From contig NZ_JADKPR010000011.1 in NCBI RefSeq assembly GCF_015351475.1, positions 62,001 through 126,000 on the forward strand: a DNA stretch of 64,000 nucleotides, in the 5' to 3' direction. A program made the position numbers and the translations under genes. The DNA is from Flavobacterium sp. HJJ (GTDB taxonomy: Bacteria; Bacteroidota; Bacteroidia; Flavobacteriales; Flavobacteriaceae). Below the pieces are notes generated by a model. The model saw only the letters and a program-made list of their open reading frames with translations. It did no database searches and was not told the origin of the DNA. This document shows positions 53,700-62,032 of this stretch, piece by piece (position 1 is the stretch's first letter; each line of letters opens with the position of its first letter).

Positions 53700-53847
53700 C
53701 CCGATAGTGCAGATTTGAAATCTGTACCCACAAAGAACATCAATAAAGCTGCTTCACTACGGAGTGGCTTTTGTTTTCGATTAAATGATGTTTTAAATGA
53801 AATACTGGTGCTAACAAGGAAGCAAAGAAACGGTTTGAAGCTAAATC
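53700..53847. repeat. Flanking direct repeat, right copy
   Basis: A diverged copy of 53091-53226, starting CCCGATAGTGCAGATTTG and keeping both hairpins (the second is GCTGCTTC-ACTAC-GGAGTGGC, with compensated changes) and the downstream ATGATGTTTTAAATGAAATA stretch. The rest of the gap to 53991 holds no gene. Confidence 0.7.
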
Positions 53848-53991
53848 TCTAGCTAAAGTGTTTCGCTGGTATTTTAAATCTTCCTATGTTAAGTTTTTTA
53901 ATGTAATCCGTTAATCAATACACGTGTGAAATAAAATTAAAATACACGTATTAAATATTATTTTTCGTAATTTTACTTAAATTTCAATATC

Positions 53992-54240
53992 ATGAATAGT
54001 AAACTCACATTAACAATCGAACAGTCCGTAATTGAGAAGGCTAAAAAATATGCTCGCAAAAGAGAAAGAAGTCTTTCTGATTTAATTGAAAACTATCTAA
54101 AAGCATTAACTAATGAGGAAGCTGACAAGGAAGAAGAGCTAACTCCGACAGTTAAATCTTTAAGAGGTTCGTTTAAATTACCTGAGAATTTTGATTACAA
54201 AAAAGAACTTACAGACCGCTTATCTGATAAATATTTGTAA
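53992..54240 (+). CDS. DUF6364-family ribbon-helix-helix antitoxin
   Basis: 82 residues. The N-terminus NSKLTLTIEQSVIEKAKKYARKRERSLSDLIENYLKAL is a ribbon-helix-helix DNA-binding motif. The C-terminal tail (SLRGSFKLPENFDYKKELTDRLSDKYL) is typical of DUF6364/VapB-like antitoxins that insert into a PIN toxin. It overlaps the toxin gene by one base. It would repress its own promoter, probably in the AT-rich CACGT-containing stretch at 53920-53980. Confidence 0.87.
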   Translation: MNSKLTLTIEQSVIEKAKKYARKRERSLSDLIENYLKALTNEEADKEEELTPTVKSLRGSFKLPENFDYKKELTDRLSDKYL

Positions 54241-54662
54241 TGGATAAAATTTTAATTGATACGGATGTAATTCTTGATTTCTTTTTTGACCGAGAACCAT
54301 TTTCAGAAGAGGCGTCAAAAATTTTGAGTTTATGCGAAAAAGGCGAACTGTACGGCTATGTAACTCCCGTGATTATTAGCAATGTTTATTACCTTTTGCG
54401 AAAGACAGCAAAACACGAAAAGGTAATCGGGAATCTGAAAAAACTGCTAAAGATAGTAGATGTTGTTGTTATTGATAAAACTGCGGTTATAGAAGCATTA
54501 AATTCAGATTTCAAAGATTTTGAAGATGCATTGCAAAACTATTCGGTAGAAAATAAAAATGATATTAAAGTAATAGTAACGCGTAATATTAAAGATTATA
54601 AAATGAGTAAATTGTCAATAATGACACCTGAAACTTTTCTGAAAACAATGTCAGGAAATTAA
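54240..54662 (+). CDS. PIN-domain toxin, VapC-like
   Basis: 140 residues of the PIN ribonuclease fold. The first catalytic aspartate is in ILIDTDVILDFFFDREP, the glutamate is in the FSEEASKIL helix, and the later acids are in DFKDFEDALQNYS, followed by VIVTRNIKDY. These make the metal-ion cluster. It is paired with the DUF6364 antitoxin, with overlapping stop and start (TAATG). The RNA target is unknown. Confidence 0.9.
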   Translation: MDKILIDTDVILDFFFDREPFSEEASKILSLCEKGELYGYVTPVIISNVYYLLRKTAKHEKVIGNLKKLLKIVDVVVIDKTAVIEALNSDFKDFEDALQNYSVENKNDIKVIVTRNIKDYKMSKLSIMTPETFLKTMSGN

Positions 54663-54762
54663 AGGAACTGATTGTGATAACAACTGTTAATATGTTAATA
54701 GTTACAATATTTAAGAGCAGCTGTAGTTATTACTTTATAAACCTGCTTTAAAATTGTATACA

Positions 54763-55062
54763 ATGACAATTGATTATGTAACCCTTACCAATACTATTAA
54801 GGCACTTTCTGAAGCAGGAAAAGTGAAACTCATTGACAAACTATTGGATAATCTTGCGCATAATGAAATTCCAAAATCAGAAAAGCAGCAAAAGAAGAAA
54901 AATAATGCCACCAATAAATACGCTGTCGATTTAAATGATGCCGAAGTAGATGAAATCATAGAAGTGCTGCAGGAAATTCAATTGCAATTTGTTGGCGAAG
55001 ATGGTGATGGAAATGATCAGGAATACTATTATTATCTGGAGCTGATAGACAGATGGGTTTAG
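54763..55062 (+). CDS. Small acidic protein, unknown function
   Basis: 99 residues from the ATG at 54763 (TTG 54754 is an alternative). The N-terminal half is helical (YVTLTNTIKALSEAGKVKLIDKLLDNL), the middle is lysine-rich, and the C-terminus is acidic (DLNDAEVDEIIEVLQEIQ, then FVGEDGDGNDQEYYYYLEL). No family is recognised. It lies 100 nt after the PIN toxin gene in the accessory region. Confidence 0.6.
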   Translation: MTIDYVTLTNTIKALSEAGKVKLIDKLLDNLAHNEIPKSEKQQKKKNNATNKYAVDLNDAEVDEIIEVLQEIQLQFVGEDGDGNDQEYYYYLELIDRWV

Positions 55063-55183
55063 TGTTTTGTCCTGTTTTTGTATCCAAAAGTATATATACC
55101 GATTAAAGTGTTATGTAAGAAATAAGTATATTTGACACCATTAAATAATTGTCAATTCTTAATTTTTATACGATTGAGCTGCT

Positions 55184-55693
55184 ATGAAAAAGCTGATTTT
55201 TACTGTGTTTTTATTTCTATGTGTTACGATTTCTTCAACGGCACAAACCAACAATTCCGCAACTGAATTTTACTTTTATCTCAACAGTATTCTAAAAAAC
55301 AAAAACAATAAATCCATTCAGTTGTCAGGAACCAATTATGGTGCTATAGGCAGTAAATTCATTTGGGAAGCCAAATTCCAAAAGAACGGAAAGAAGGTTG
55401 AAATCCAATACAGCAGCCAAAAACCTTCTGAGGACGATTCGATTATAATGACTCACGACACCACTTTTGTAACGTATGGAAAACAAATGATTCAAAATTT
55501 TAAGACCGAAATAACTGCGATTGAATCCAGACCCGTTTATTTTGAAGAAACCGTAAAAATCATTGTAAAAACAGCTGATTCCAATAAAGAATTTATAGTA
55601 AAAAGAGCTGATGGATTGCCTTTTTTATTGAGATATAATAGGTCTTTTGAAGAATATTATAAAGGGAAAAATGAAAAACGTAAAAACAAATAG
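55184..55693 (+). CDS. Secreted protein of unknown function
   Basis: 169 residues with a signal peptide (LIFTVFLFLCVTISSTAQ). The mature part is beta-rich (SKFIWEAKFQKNGKKVEIQY, TTFVTYGKQMIQNFKTEITAI) and ends in a basic tail (YYKGKNEKRKNK). No domain is recognised. It is convergent with the ABC exporter gene. Confidence 0.7.
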   Translation: MKKLIFTVFLFLCVTISSTAQTNNSATEFYFYLNSILKNKNNKSIQLSGTNYGAIGSKFIWEAKFQKNGKKVEIQYSSQKPSEDDSIIMTHDTTFVTYGKQMIQNFKTEITAIESRPVYFEETVKIIVKTADSNKEFIVKRADGLPFLLRYNRSFEEYYKGKNEKRKNK

Positions 55694-55730
55694 TGTTTGT
55701 GTTTCTACGTTTTTTATAAGTTTTCGTAAA

Positions 55731-57479
55731 CTATTTTCTCTCCCCAATCTGCTGTCTCCACATTGCATAATACAAGCCTTTTTCATCTAATAAATCCTGA
55801 TGTTTTCCCTGTTCGATGATTTTCCCCTGTTCCAAAACAAATATTTTGTCAGCATGCATAATGGTTGATAAACGATGCGCAATCAATACAGTAATCTGAT
55901 CTTGTTTGGACGAAATGCTTCGGATGGTTTTTGTAATTTCTTCTTCGGTAATGGAGTCCAATGCTGATGTTGCTTCATCAAAAAGCAGTAAATGCGGATT
56001 TCTAAGCAAAGCTCTGGCAATGGATAAACGCTGTTTTTCACCTCCAGAAACTTTTATACCTCCTTCGCCAATGGTTGTATAAATACCATTTTCGGCACGT
56101 TTTAATAAATTCTGGCAGGCCGATTTTTGTAAAACATCATTGATTTCTTCGTCGGTGGCATTGGGTTTTACAAATAGTAGATTGTCTTTTATCGTTCCCG
56201 AAAATAATTGGGCATCCTGGGTTACAAAACCTAACTGCTGTCTTAATTCGGTAAGATCTATGTCTTTGGCATTTTTTTCATTGTAAAAAACAGCCCCCTC
56301 TGCCGGATTGTATAATCCGACAAGCATTTTGACCAAAGTCGTCTTTCCGCTTCCTGATGGACCAACAAAAGCGATGGTTTCTCCGGCTTTGGCATCAAAG
56401 GAAATATTTTTAACAGCATAGGAGCTGGCAGTCTGGTGTTTGAATGAAATATTCTCAAAACGCAGATGGTTAATAGCGCCAATAGTTTTAGGATTTAAAG
56501 GTGTTTCTTCACTTTTAGAATTCATCAAATCACCAAAATTATCCATCGAAGCTTTCGTTTCATTGAAAGTTGCAATTACGTTACCGAGTTCCTGCAGCGG
56601 ATTGAATAAAAAGAAAGAAAAGAACATTAACGTTATCATATCGCCAGGTTTGATGATGCCGTGAAAAATGAACATATACAGCGCAAAAACCAGACTGGTT
56701 CTCATAAAATGAACCGTTGTGCCCTGAATGAAACTAAGTGAACGGATGAAACGTACTTTTTTGAGTTCCAGTCCAAGGATTTTGATAGTTGTCGCATTTA
56801 ATCGATTCACTTCCTGTTCGGTTAATCCCAGACTTTTTACAAGTTCAATATTTCTGAGTGATTCAGTTGTGGCTCCAGCTAAAGCAGTCGTTTCTCCTAA
56901 AATTTCTCTTGAAACTAATTTGATTCTTTTCCCTAAAAAAGAACTGATAAATGCAATTACTGGAACAGTTACTAAGAATATCGGACCCAAAAGCCAATGT
57001 ATGCTTATCGCATAGACTACGACAAATACGATTCCGACTATTGACTGAAATATTAAAGAAATTGCCAGTGTGATAAATTTTTCGCAGTCAATTTTTACTT
57101 TCTGAAGTTTGCCTAAGGTTTCACCGCTTCTTTGATCTTCAAAATCCTGAAAAGGCAGCTGTAGTGCTTTTTGAATTCCATCAGTATACATTTGTGCGCC
57201 CGTACGCTGTATGATAATATTGGTAAAGTAATCCTGAAAGTTTTTGGCAATTCTGGAAACCATCGCTGCGCCTAATGATAATAATAACCATCCTGCAACA
57301 GCTTTGACAAAGCTGCCCTGATTGTGATTGAAATTAGCCACGCCAACGCCGCATTCGTTGAGGAGTTTACCAATAATTATCGAATCATATAAAGAAAAAC
57401 ACTGATTTATTGTGGCCAAAAACAATGCTATATACAAAAGTGTTTTATGGGTTTTGAGATAAGTATATAAAGTTTTCAT
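55731..57479 (-). CDS. ABC exporter, fused permease and ATPase
   Basis: About 582 residues from the ATG at 57479; 21 further codons to 57542 are possible but run into the regulator's operator. The N-terminal six-helix exporter domain begins TLLYIALFLATINQCFSLYDSII. The ATPase domain has Walker A VGPSGSGKTT, signature KVSGGEKQR, Walker B LLLFDEATSALD and the H-loop IAHRLSTI. It would act as a dimer exporting an unknown substrate. It is divergent from an ArsR regulator, with a palindromic operator between them, so it is likely under that regulator's control. Confidence 0.92.
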   Translation of the reverse strand: MKTLYTYLKTHKTLLYIALFLATINQCFSLYDSIIIGKLLNECGVGVANFNHNQGSFVKAVAGWLLLSLGAAMVSRIAKNFQDYFTNIIIQRTGAQMYTDGIQKALQLPFQDFEDQRSGETLGKLQKVKIDCEKFITLAISLIFQSIVGIVFVVVYAISIHWLLGPIFLVTVPVIAFISSFLGKRIKLVSREILGETTALAGATTESLRNIELVKSLGLTEQEVNRLNATTIKILGLELKKVRFIRSLSFIQGTTVHFMRTSLVFALYMFIFHGIIKPGDMITLMFFSFFLFNPLQELGNVIATFNETKASMDNFGDLMNSKSEETPLNPKTIGAINHLRFENISFKHQTASSYAVKNISFDAKAGETIAFVGPSGSGKTTLVKMLVGLYNPAEGAVFYNEKNAKDIDLTELRQQLGFVTQDAQLFSGTIKDNLLFVKPNATDEEINDVLQKSACQNLLKRAENGIYTTIGEGGIKVSGGEKQRLSIARALLRNPHLLLFDEATSALDSITEEEITKTIRSISSKQDQITVLIAHRLSTIMHADKIFVLEQGKIIEQGKHQDLLDEKGLYYAMWRQQIGERK

Positions 57480-57555
57480 AAAGAGTATTTTTGAATGGAA
57501 TAATTCAAACAGATCATTATCTTGAATGTAAGCTGGATGCAAATTTAAATTAAAT

Positions 57556-57571
57556 ATCGAAATATTTCGAT
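57556..57571. promoter_or_regulatory. ArsR operator 1 (ABC exporter/arsR intergenic)
   Basis: A perfect 16-bp palindrome ATCGAAATATTTCGAT lies between the divergent genes, 19 bp upstream of the arsR -7 element. A 15/16 match occurs at 57909-57924. Confidence 0.75.
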
Positions 57572-57589
57572 GTATTAAAAATATATTTT

Positions 57590-57597
57590 TATCTTTG
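57590..57597 (+). promoter_or_regulatory. -7 element of arsR, probable leaderless start
   Basis: TATCTTTG ends 4 nt before the ATG at 57602, implying a transcript with little or no leader. Confidence 0.6.
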
Positions 57598-57601
57598 CCT
57601 C

Positions 57602-57889
57602 ATGATTACCGAATTAACCATAAAACAAGTCGAAAAAATCTCAAAAGCTCTGGGCGATCCCTATCGTTTAAAGATTATGAAAATCGTCAGCAACAATAAC
57701 AGCTGTACGCAATGTTGCGATGTTTCTGCTGAATTTAATCTGGCGCAGTCTACCATGTCACATCATATAAAACAGCTCATAGATGCTGATTTATTGATTG
57801 CGGATAAAGAAGGACGTAATTTGAAATTTGTAATCAATAAAGAAGTCTGCGAAGCTTATGCGGCTTACATCAGCAGTTTGGTGCTTTAG
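57602..57889 (+). CDS. ArsR-family winged-helix repressor
   Basis: 95 residues. The winged helix includes KALGDPYRLKIMKIVSNN and the recognition region CDVSAEFNLAQSTMSHHIKQLIDADLL, then a wing (LLIADKEGRNLKFVI). The N-terminal cysteines (SCTQCCDVS) could bind a thiol-reactive ligand or a metal. Matching palindromes upstream of this gene and of the SDR gene predict that it controls itself, the SDR gene and probably the exporter. Confidence 0.9.
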   Translation: MITELTIKQVEKISKALGDPYRLKIMKIVSNNNSCTQCCDVSAEFNLAQSTMSHHIKQLIDADLLIADKEGRNLKFVINKEVCEAYAAYISSLVL

Positions 57890-57908
57890 CTTTTTTTTAA
57901 TCAAAAAC

Positions 57909-57924
57909 ATCGAAATATTTAGAT
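57909..57924. promoter_or_regulatory. ArsR operator 2, upstream of the SDR gene
   Basis: ATCGAAATATTTAGAT differs from operator 1 by one base and lies 37 bp upstream of the SDR start codon. Confidence 0.7.
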
Positions 57925-57961
57925 ATTTAAATACTTAAAACAATCAAATTATAATTAGAAT

Positions 57962-58711
57962 ATGAAAAAATTACAAAACAAAGTAGCTGTAATCACTGGC
58001 GGTAACAGCGGAATAGGATTGGCAACTGCAAAATTATTTGCCGAACAAGGAGCCAAAGTGGCCATAACAGGACGAAATAAGTCAACCATAGATGAAGCTG
58101 TTTATGAAATCGCAAATGGTTCGATTGGTTTGGTAAGCGATGTTTCGGATATTCAAAACATCGATAGAACTTATAAAACGATAAAAGATACTTTTGGAAA
58201 AATTGACGTACTAGTAGTGAATGCAGGTGTGTTTATCGCTGCTCCTTTAGCTGATTATACAGAAGAAATGTTTGACCAAACGAGTGATATTAACTTCAAA
58301 GGGGTTTTCTTTACGATTCAAAAAGCATTACCACATCTTAATGACGGTGCTTCGGTGGTTATTACGGCCTCGACTGTGGCGCACAAAGGCTTTGCAACTA
58401 CGGCGGCGTATTCGGCTTCCAAAGCGGCAGTCCGTTCATTGGCCAGAACATTATCTGCTGAATTATTAGATAGAAATATCCGTGTAAATGTACTTTCTCC
58501 TGGCCCAATTGATACACCAATATTTTCAAGAAACGGAGCTTCAGAAGAAGAAGCCAACGGAACCAAAACTCATTTTGCATCAGGAATTCCTGCCAAACGT
58601 TTAGGAACTCCTGAAGAAATGGCTGCTGGATTTCTATATCTAGCTTCCGATGATTCTAAGTTTATGATTGGCGGCGAGCTGTTATTGGATGGAGGAGCTG
58701 CGACTTTATAA
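57962..58711 (+). CDS. Short-chain dehydrogenase/reductase
   Basis: A 249-residue classical SDR. The cofactor motif is TGGNSGIGLA, with NADP-type AITGRNKST; NAGV follows, then the catalytic serine strand VITASTVAHKG and YSASK (Y-x-x-x-K). The C-terminus FMIGGELLLDGG is typical. Regulation with an exporter by the same ArsR operator suggests a detoxifying reduction of a small organic compound, which is inference. Confidence 0.93.
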   Translation: MKKLQNKVAVITGGNSGIGLATAKLFAEQGAKVAITGRNKSTIDEAVYEIANGSIGLVSDVSDIQNIDRTYKTIKDTFGKIDVLVVNAGVFIAAPLADYTEEMFDQTSDINFKGVFFTIQKALPHLNDGASVVITASTVAHKGFATTAAYSASKAAVRSLARTLSAELLDRNIRVNVLSPGPIDTPIFSRNGASEEEANGTKTHFASGIPAKRLGTPEEMAAGFLYLASDDSKFMIGGELLLDGGAATL

Positions 58712-58731
58712 ATAAAATCAAATTGAAATAT

Positions 58732-58769
58732 AAGCCTGGTAGATTTCAGAATTTACTAGGCTTTTTTTA
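58732..58769 (+). terminator. Terminator of the SDR gene
   Basis: AAGCCT and AGGCTT close an extended partly paired hairpin, followed by a run of Ts. Confidence 0.7.
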
Positions 58770-58806
58770 TAGAAATAATTATATTCTCATTTAAAAATAA
58801 AATACT

Positions 58807-58814
58807 TATCTTTG
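58807..58814 (+). promoter_or_regulatory. -7 promoter element of the higBA pair
   Basis: TATCTTTG matches TAnnTTTG and lies 25 nt upstream of the GTG start. Confidence 0.6.
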
Positions 58815-58839
58815 GCGTTAGTACTGCAAAGCGTTAATT

Positions 58840-59121
58840 GTGATAAAAAATTTTGGAGATAAAGAAACAGAAAAGGTTTGGAATGGAATCCAATCAAGAA
58901 AGTTACCTTCTGAAATTCAGAATGTGGCTAGAAGAAAGCTAAGGATGATTAATAATGCTCAAAATGTGACTGATTTAAGAATTCCACCTGCTAATTATCT
59001 GGAAAAGCTGAGTGGAAATTTCTCTGGCCTCTATAGTATTAGAATTAATAATCAATGGCGTATAATTTTTAATTGGGAAAATGACAATGCTTTTGAAGTA
59101 CAAATTATAGATTATCATTAA
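58840..59121 (+). CDS. higB: HigB-like toxin (RelE superfamily)
   Basis: 93 residues from a GTG start. The pattern FGDKETEKVWNGIQSRKLP, then ARRKLRMINNAQNVTDLRIPPANYLEKLSG and QWRIIFNWEND is characteristic of HigB mRNA interferases of the toxin-first type. It precedes the antitoxin by 12 nt. The GTG start may keep toxin translation low. Confidence 0.92.
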   Translation: MIKNFGDKETEKVWNGIQSRKLPSEIQNVARRKLRMINNAQNVTDLRIPPANYLEKLSGNFSGLYSIRINNQWRIIFNWENDNAFEVQIIDYH

Positions 59122-59133
59122 AAGAAAACAGTT

Positions 59134-59427
59134 ATGGAAAATTTAAAAAATATACATCCTGGAGAAATTTTGAAAGAAGAGTTTTTAGAGCCATTAGGTA
59201 TAACTGCTTATCGATTGTCTAAAGAAACTTTTATTCCGCAAACTAGAGTAAGCGAAATCTTAAAGGGAAAACGTAGAATTACTGCTGATACTTCTTTAAG
59301 ACTGTCTGTTTATTTTGGAACTACAGCTAAGTTTTGGCTCGGACTTCAAGATGATTATGATTTGGAAGAAGAAAATAATGCTAAGAAAAATGAATTTAAA
59401 AATATAATACCAGTTAAAATAGTTTAA
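59134..59427 (+). CDS. higA: HigA antitoxin, XRE-type helix-turn-helix
   Basis: 97 residues. It begins NIHPGEILKEEFLEPLGITAYRLSKETFIPQTRVSEILKGKRRITADTSLRLSVYFG, the classic HigA DNA-binding domain, and continues with the conserved FWLGLQDDYDLEEE. It neutralises HigB and should repress the pair's promoter. Confidence 0.93.
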   Translation: MENLKNIHPGEILKEEFLEPLGITAYRLSKETFIPQTRVSEILKGKRRITADTSLRLSVYFGTTAKFWLGLQDDYDLEEENNAKKNEFKNIIPVKIV

Positions 59428-59437
59428 GGTATAAATA

Positions 59438-59474
59438 ACAAAGGCTTCCTGAATGGAAGCAGGAAGCCTTTGTT
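59438..59474. terminator. Terminator between higA and metE
   Basis: AAAGGCTTCCT pairs perfectly with AGGAAGCCTTT between convergent genes, usable from the plus strand. Confidence 0.7.
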
Positions 59475-59552
59475 TATAAAAACATTTTTAAATTTTGCTG
59501 TGAAATGATGAACTTTCACCACAAAAAAATCTTAATGGTTTTATAATAAACA

Positions 59553-61877
59553 TTAAACTATTGCAATATCCTCAACAGCAACACGCATTTTCTTAGCAGC
59601 ATTAACCATTTCAATCAAGGCTTTTTTAGTTTCATCCCAATGACGCGTTTTTAAACCACAATCAGGGTTAACCCATAACTGATCCGCAGGAATAACCGAA
59701 GATGCTTTTTTTAGCAAGTGAACCATTTCTTCATTCGAAGGAACACGAGGCGAGTGAATGTCATAAACTCCAGGCCCAATTTCGTTCGGATATTTAAAGT
59801 CAGCGAAGGCATCAAGCAATTCCATTTGCGAACGCGAACATTCAATAGTAATTACATCGGCATCCATATCGGCAATATTCTGAATGATATCGTTGAATTC
59901 GCTGTAGCACATGTGTGTATGAATCTGTGTGTCATCAGCAACACCGCTGGCTGAAATTCTAAAAGCTTTAATTGCCCAGTCTAAATAATTTGCCCACTCT
60001 TCTTTACGCAATGGCAATCCTTCACGAATCGCTGGTTCATCAATCTGAATGATTTTAATTCCTGCTTTTTCCAAATCTACTACTTCATCACGAATTGCCA
60101 AAGCAATCTGAGTACAAGTTTCTGAACGTGGCTGGTCATTACGGACAAATGACCATTGCAGGATTGTTACAGGACCAGTCAGCATACCTTTTACCCATTT
60201 TGGAGTTAGTGACTGTGCGAACTCCGCCCATTTTACAGTCATAGGAGTAGGACGCGAAACATCACCGTAAATAACTGGAGGTTTTACACAACGGCTTCCG
60301 TAGCTTTGTACCCAGCCGTTTTTAGTAAAGGTAAATCCGTCCAATTGCTCGCCGAAATATTCCACCATATCATTACGCTCAAATTCTCCATGAACCAAAA
60401 CATCAATTCCTGATTCTTCCTGAAAACGGATGGTTTCCTCTGTTTCTTTTTGAAGTAAATCGTCATATTGCTGTTGCGTTAATTGACCGCTTTTGAATTT
60501 AGCTCTCCAGCTTCTTACTTCTGCAGTCTGCGGAAAAGAACCAATAGTTGTCGTTGGAAACAAAGGAAGTTTTAAAACTTCGGTCTGACTTTTTCTTCTT
60601 ATAGCAAAAGCGTTTTGTCTTTGGTCATCTCCAGCAGTAATACTCGCTACACGATTTTTAACGCCTTCGTTGTGAATTAATTTTGAAGTTTTTCTGTTTT
60701 CATTGGCTACAGTATTTTCAATGAATCGAAGAGATGTTTCTGCTTGCTGTTCATTTGTAGCAAAAGATTTTAAAAGCGCTATTTCCTGAATTTTTTGTTT
60801 AGCAAAAGCCAGCCATTGCTTGATTTCGGGAGTTAATGTTTGGTCATTCGTTTCCAGATCCAAATCGCATGGAGAGTGAATCAAAGAGCAGGAAGGCGCA
60901 ACCAGAATTCGGTTTTCACCCAAAGCAGTAACTGCTTTTTCGATTAAAGCCAACGATTTTTTGAAATCATTTTTCCAGATATTTCTCCCATCAACAACTC
61001 CCAAAGAAAGATTTACGTTGCCTGCCAGTTTTTCAGAATCTAAAATATCATCCAATTGTAATGGACAACGTACCAGATCCAAATGCAAAGTGTCAACCGG
61101 CAAAGCCAAAGCGGTTTCAATATTTTCTCCAAAACAATCAAAATAATTTGCCAAAACCACTTTTAGATTCGGAAAATTAGCGTTGATTTCATTGTAAACA
61201 TACGTAATCGCCTCACGCTCTTTATTTGTCAAATTCAATGCTAAAAATGGTTCGTCAAGTTGAATATAAGTCGCGCCTTCCTCTTCCAGCTTTTTTAAAA
61301 TCTCAAAATAAACAGGAAGCAAATTATGAATAAGATCAATTCTATTAAAGCCTTCTTCTTTTTCTTTTCCCAATAACAAATAAGAAACAGGTCCAATTAA
61401 AACAGGTTTTGTAATAATTCCAAGATTTTTAGCTTCAATAAATTCAGCAATAACTTTGGTCGAAAACAATTCGAATTTTTGGTTTTTAGTGAATTCAGGT
61501 ACAATATAATGATAGTTCGTGTCAAACCATTTGGTCATTTCCATCGCCACAACATCCTGTCCGTTTTTTTGAGCGCCACGAGCCATCGCAAAATACAAAT
61601 CAAGTGAATTATTTGTTCTCGAAAATTCATAGTAACGCTCTGGAATAGCACCAAGAGTCAGCGTTAGATCCAATACTTGGTCATATAGTGAAAAGTCATT
61701 CGATGGGATTAAATCAATTCCGTTTTCGGCTTGTAATTTCCAGTTTTGCGTTCTAATAGCAGAACCTGTTGCTAATAGTTCTTCGGCAGTAATTTTTCCA
61801 GCCCAGTATAATTCATTCGCTTTTTTCAATTCTCTGTTGCTTCCAATTCTTGGATAACCTAAATTATTTGTTTTCAT
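59553..61877 (-). CDS. metE: Cobalamin-independent methionine synthase
   Basis: 774 residues, normal for MetE. It transfers a methyl group from methyl-tetrahydrofolate polyglutamate to homocysteine. The N-terminal domain begins NLGYPRIGSNRELKKANE. The catalytic C-terminal domain starts near LPLFPTTTIGSFPQTAEVR, and its zinc ligands are in THMCYSEF and the cysteine of NPDCGLKTR. No SAM or B12 riboswitch is seen in the short leader. An Lrp regulator is divergent. Confidence 0.97.
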   Translation of the reverse strand: MKTNNLGYPRIGSNRELKKANELYWAGKITAEELLATGSAIRTQNWKLQAENGIDLIPSNDFSLYDQVLDLTLTLGAIPERYYEFSRTNNSLDLYFAMARGAQKNGQDVVAMEMTKWFDTNYHYIVPEFTKNQKFELFSTKVIAEFIEAKNLGIITKPVLIGPVSYLLLGKEKEEGFNRIDLIHNLLPVYFEILKKLEEEGATYIQLDEPFLALNLTNKEREAITYVYNEINANFPNLKVVLANYFDCFGENIETALALPVDTLHLDLVRCPLQLDDILDSEKLAGNVNLSLGVVDGRNIWKNDFKKSLALIEKAVTALGENRILVAPSCSLIHSPCDLDLETNDQTLTPEIKQWLAFAKQKIQEIALLKSFATNEQQAETSLRFIENTVANENRKTSKLIHNEGVKNRVASITAGDDQRQNAFAIRRKSQTEVLKLPLFPTTTIGSFPQTAEVRSWRAKFKSGQLTQQQYDDLLQKETEETIRFQEESGIDVLVHGEFERNDMVEYFGEQLDGFTFTKNGWVQSYGSRCVKPPVIYGDVSRPTPMTVKWAEFAQSLTPKWVKGMLTGPVTILQWSFVRNDQPRSETCTQIALAIRDEVVDLEKAGIKIIQIDEPAIREGLPLRKEEWANYLDWAIKAFRISASGVADDTQIHTHMCYSEFNDIIQNIADMDADVITIECSRSQMELLDAFADFKYPNEIGPGVYDIHSPRVPSNEEMVHLLKKASSVIPADQLWVNPDCGLKTRHWDETKKALIEMVNAAKKMRVAVEDIAIV

Positions 61878-61900
61878 TTTTATCAGTATTTATTACTGAA

Positions 61901-61908
61901 CAAAGGTA
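61901..61908 (-). promoter_or_regulatory. -7 promoter element of metE
   Basis: On the minus strand TACCTTTG is a perfect TAnnTTTG. A small palindrome (TCAGTATTTATTACTGA, 61883-61899) lies between it and the start codon and could be an operator or leader hairpin. Confidence 0.6.
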
Positions 61909-62032
61909 TTGTATTAGAAAATTAAACTTAAATTAGCGGTTTAATTCAGTAAAATGAAATGTATAGATGCTAATTTTTAGTAATTAATTTTGATTAGGAC
62001 TGCATTTTTCATCTTTAACCGTAAAAAAAACT

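Noticed and set aside
61878..62032. SAM or cobalamin riboswitch upstream of metE
   Set aside because: The promoter at 61901 leaves a leader of only about 20 nt, with a small palindrome and no riboswitch core motifs.
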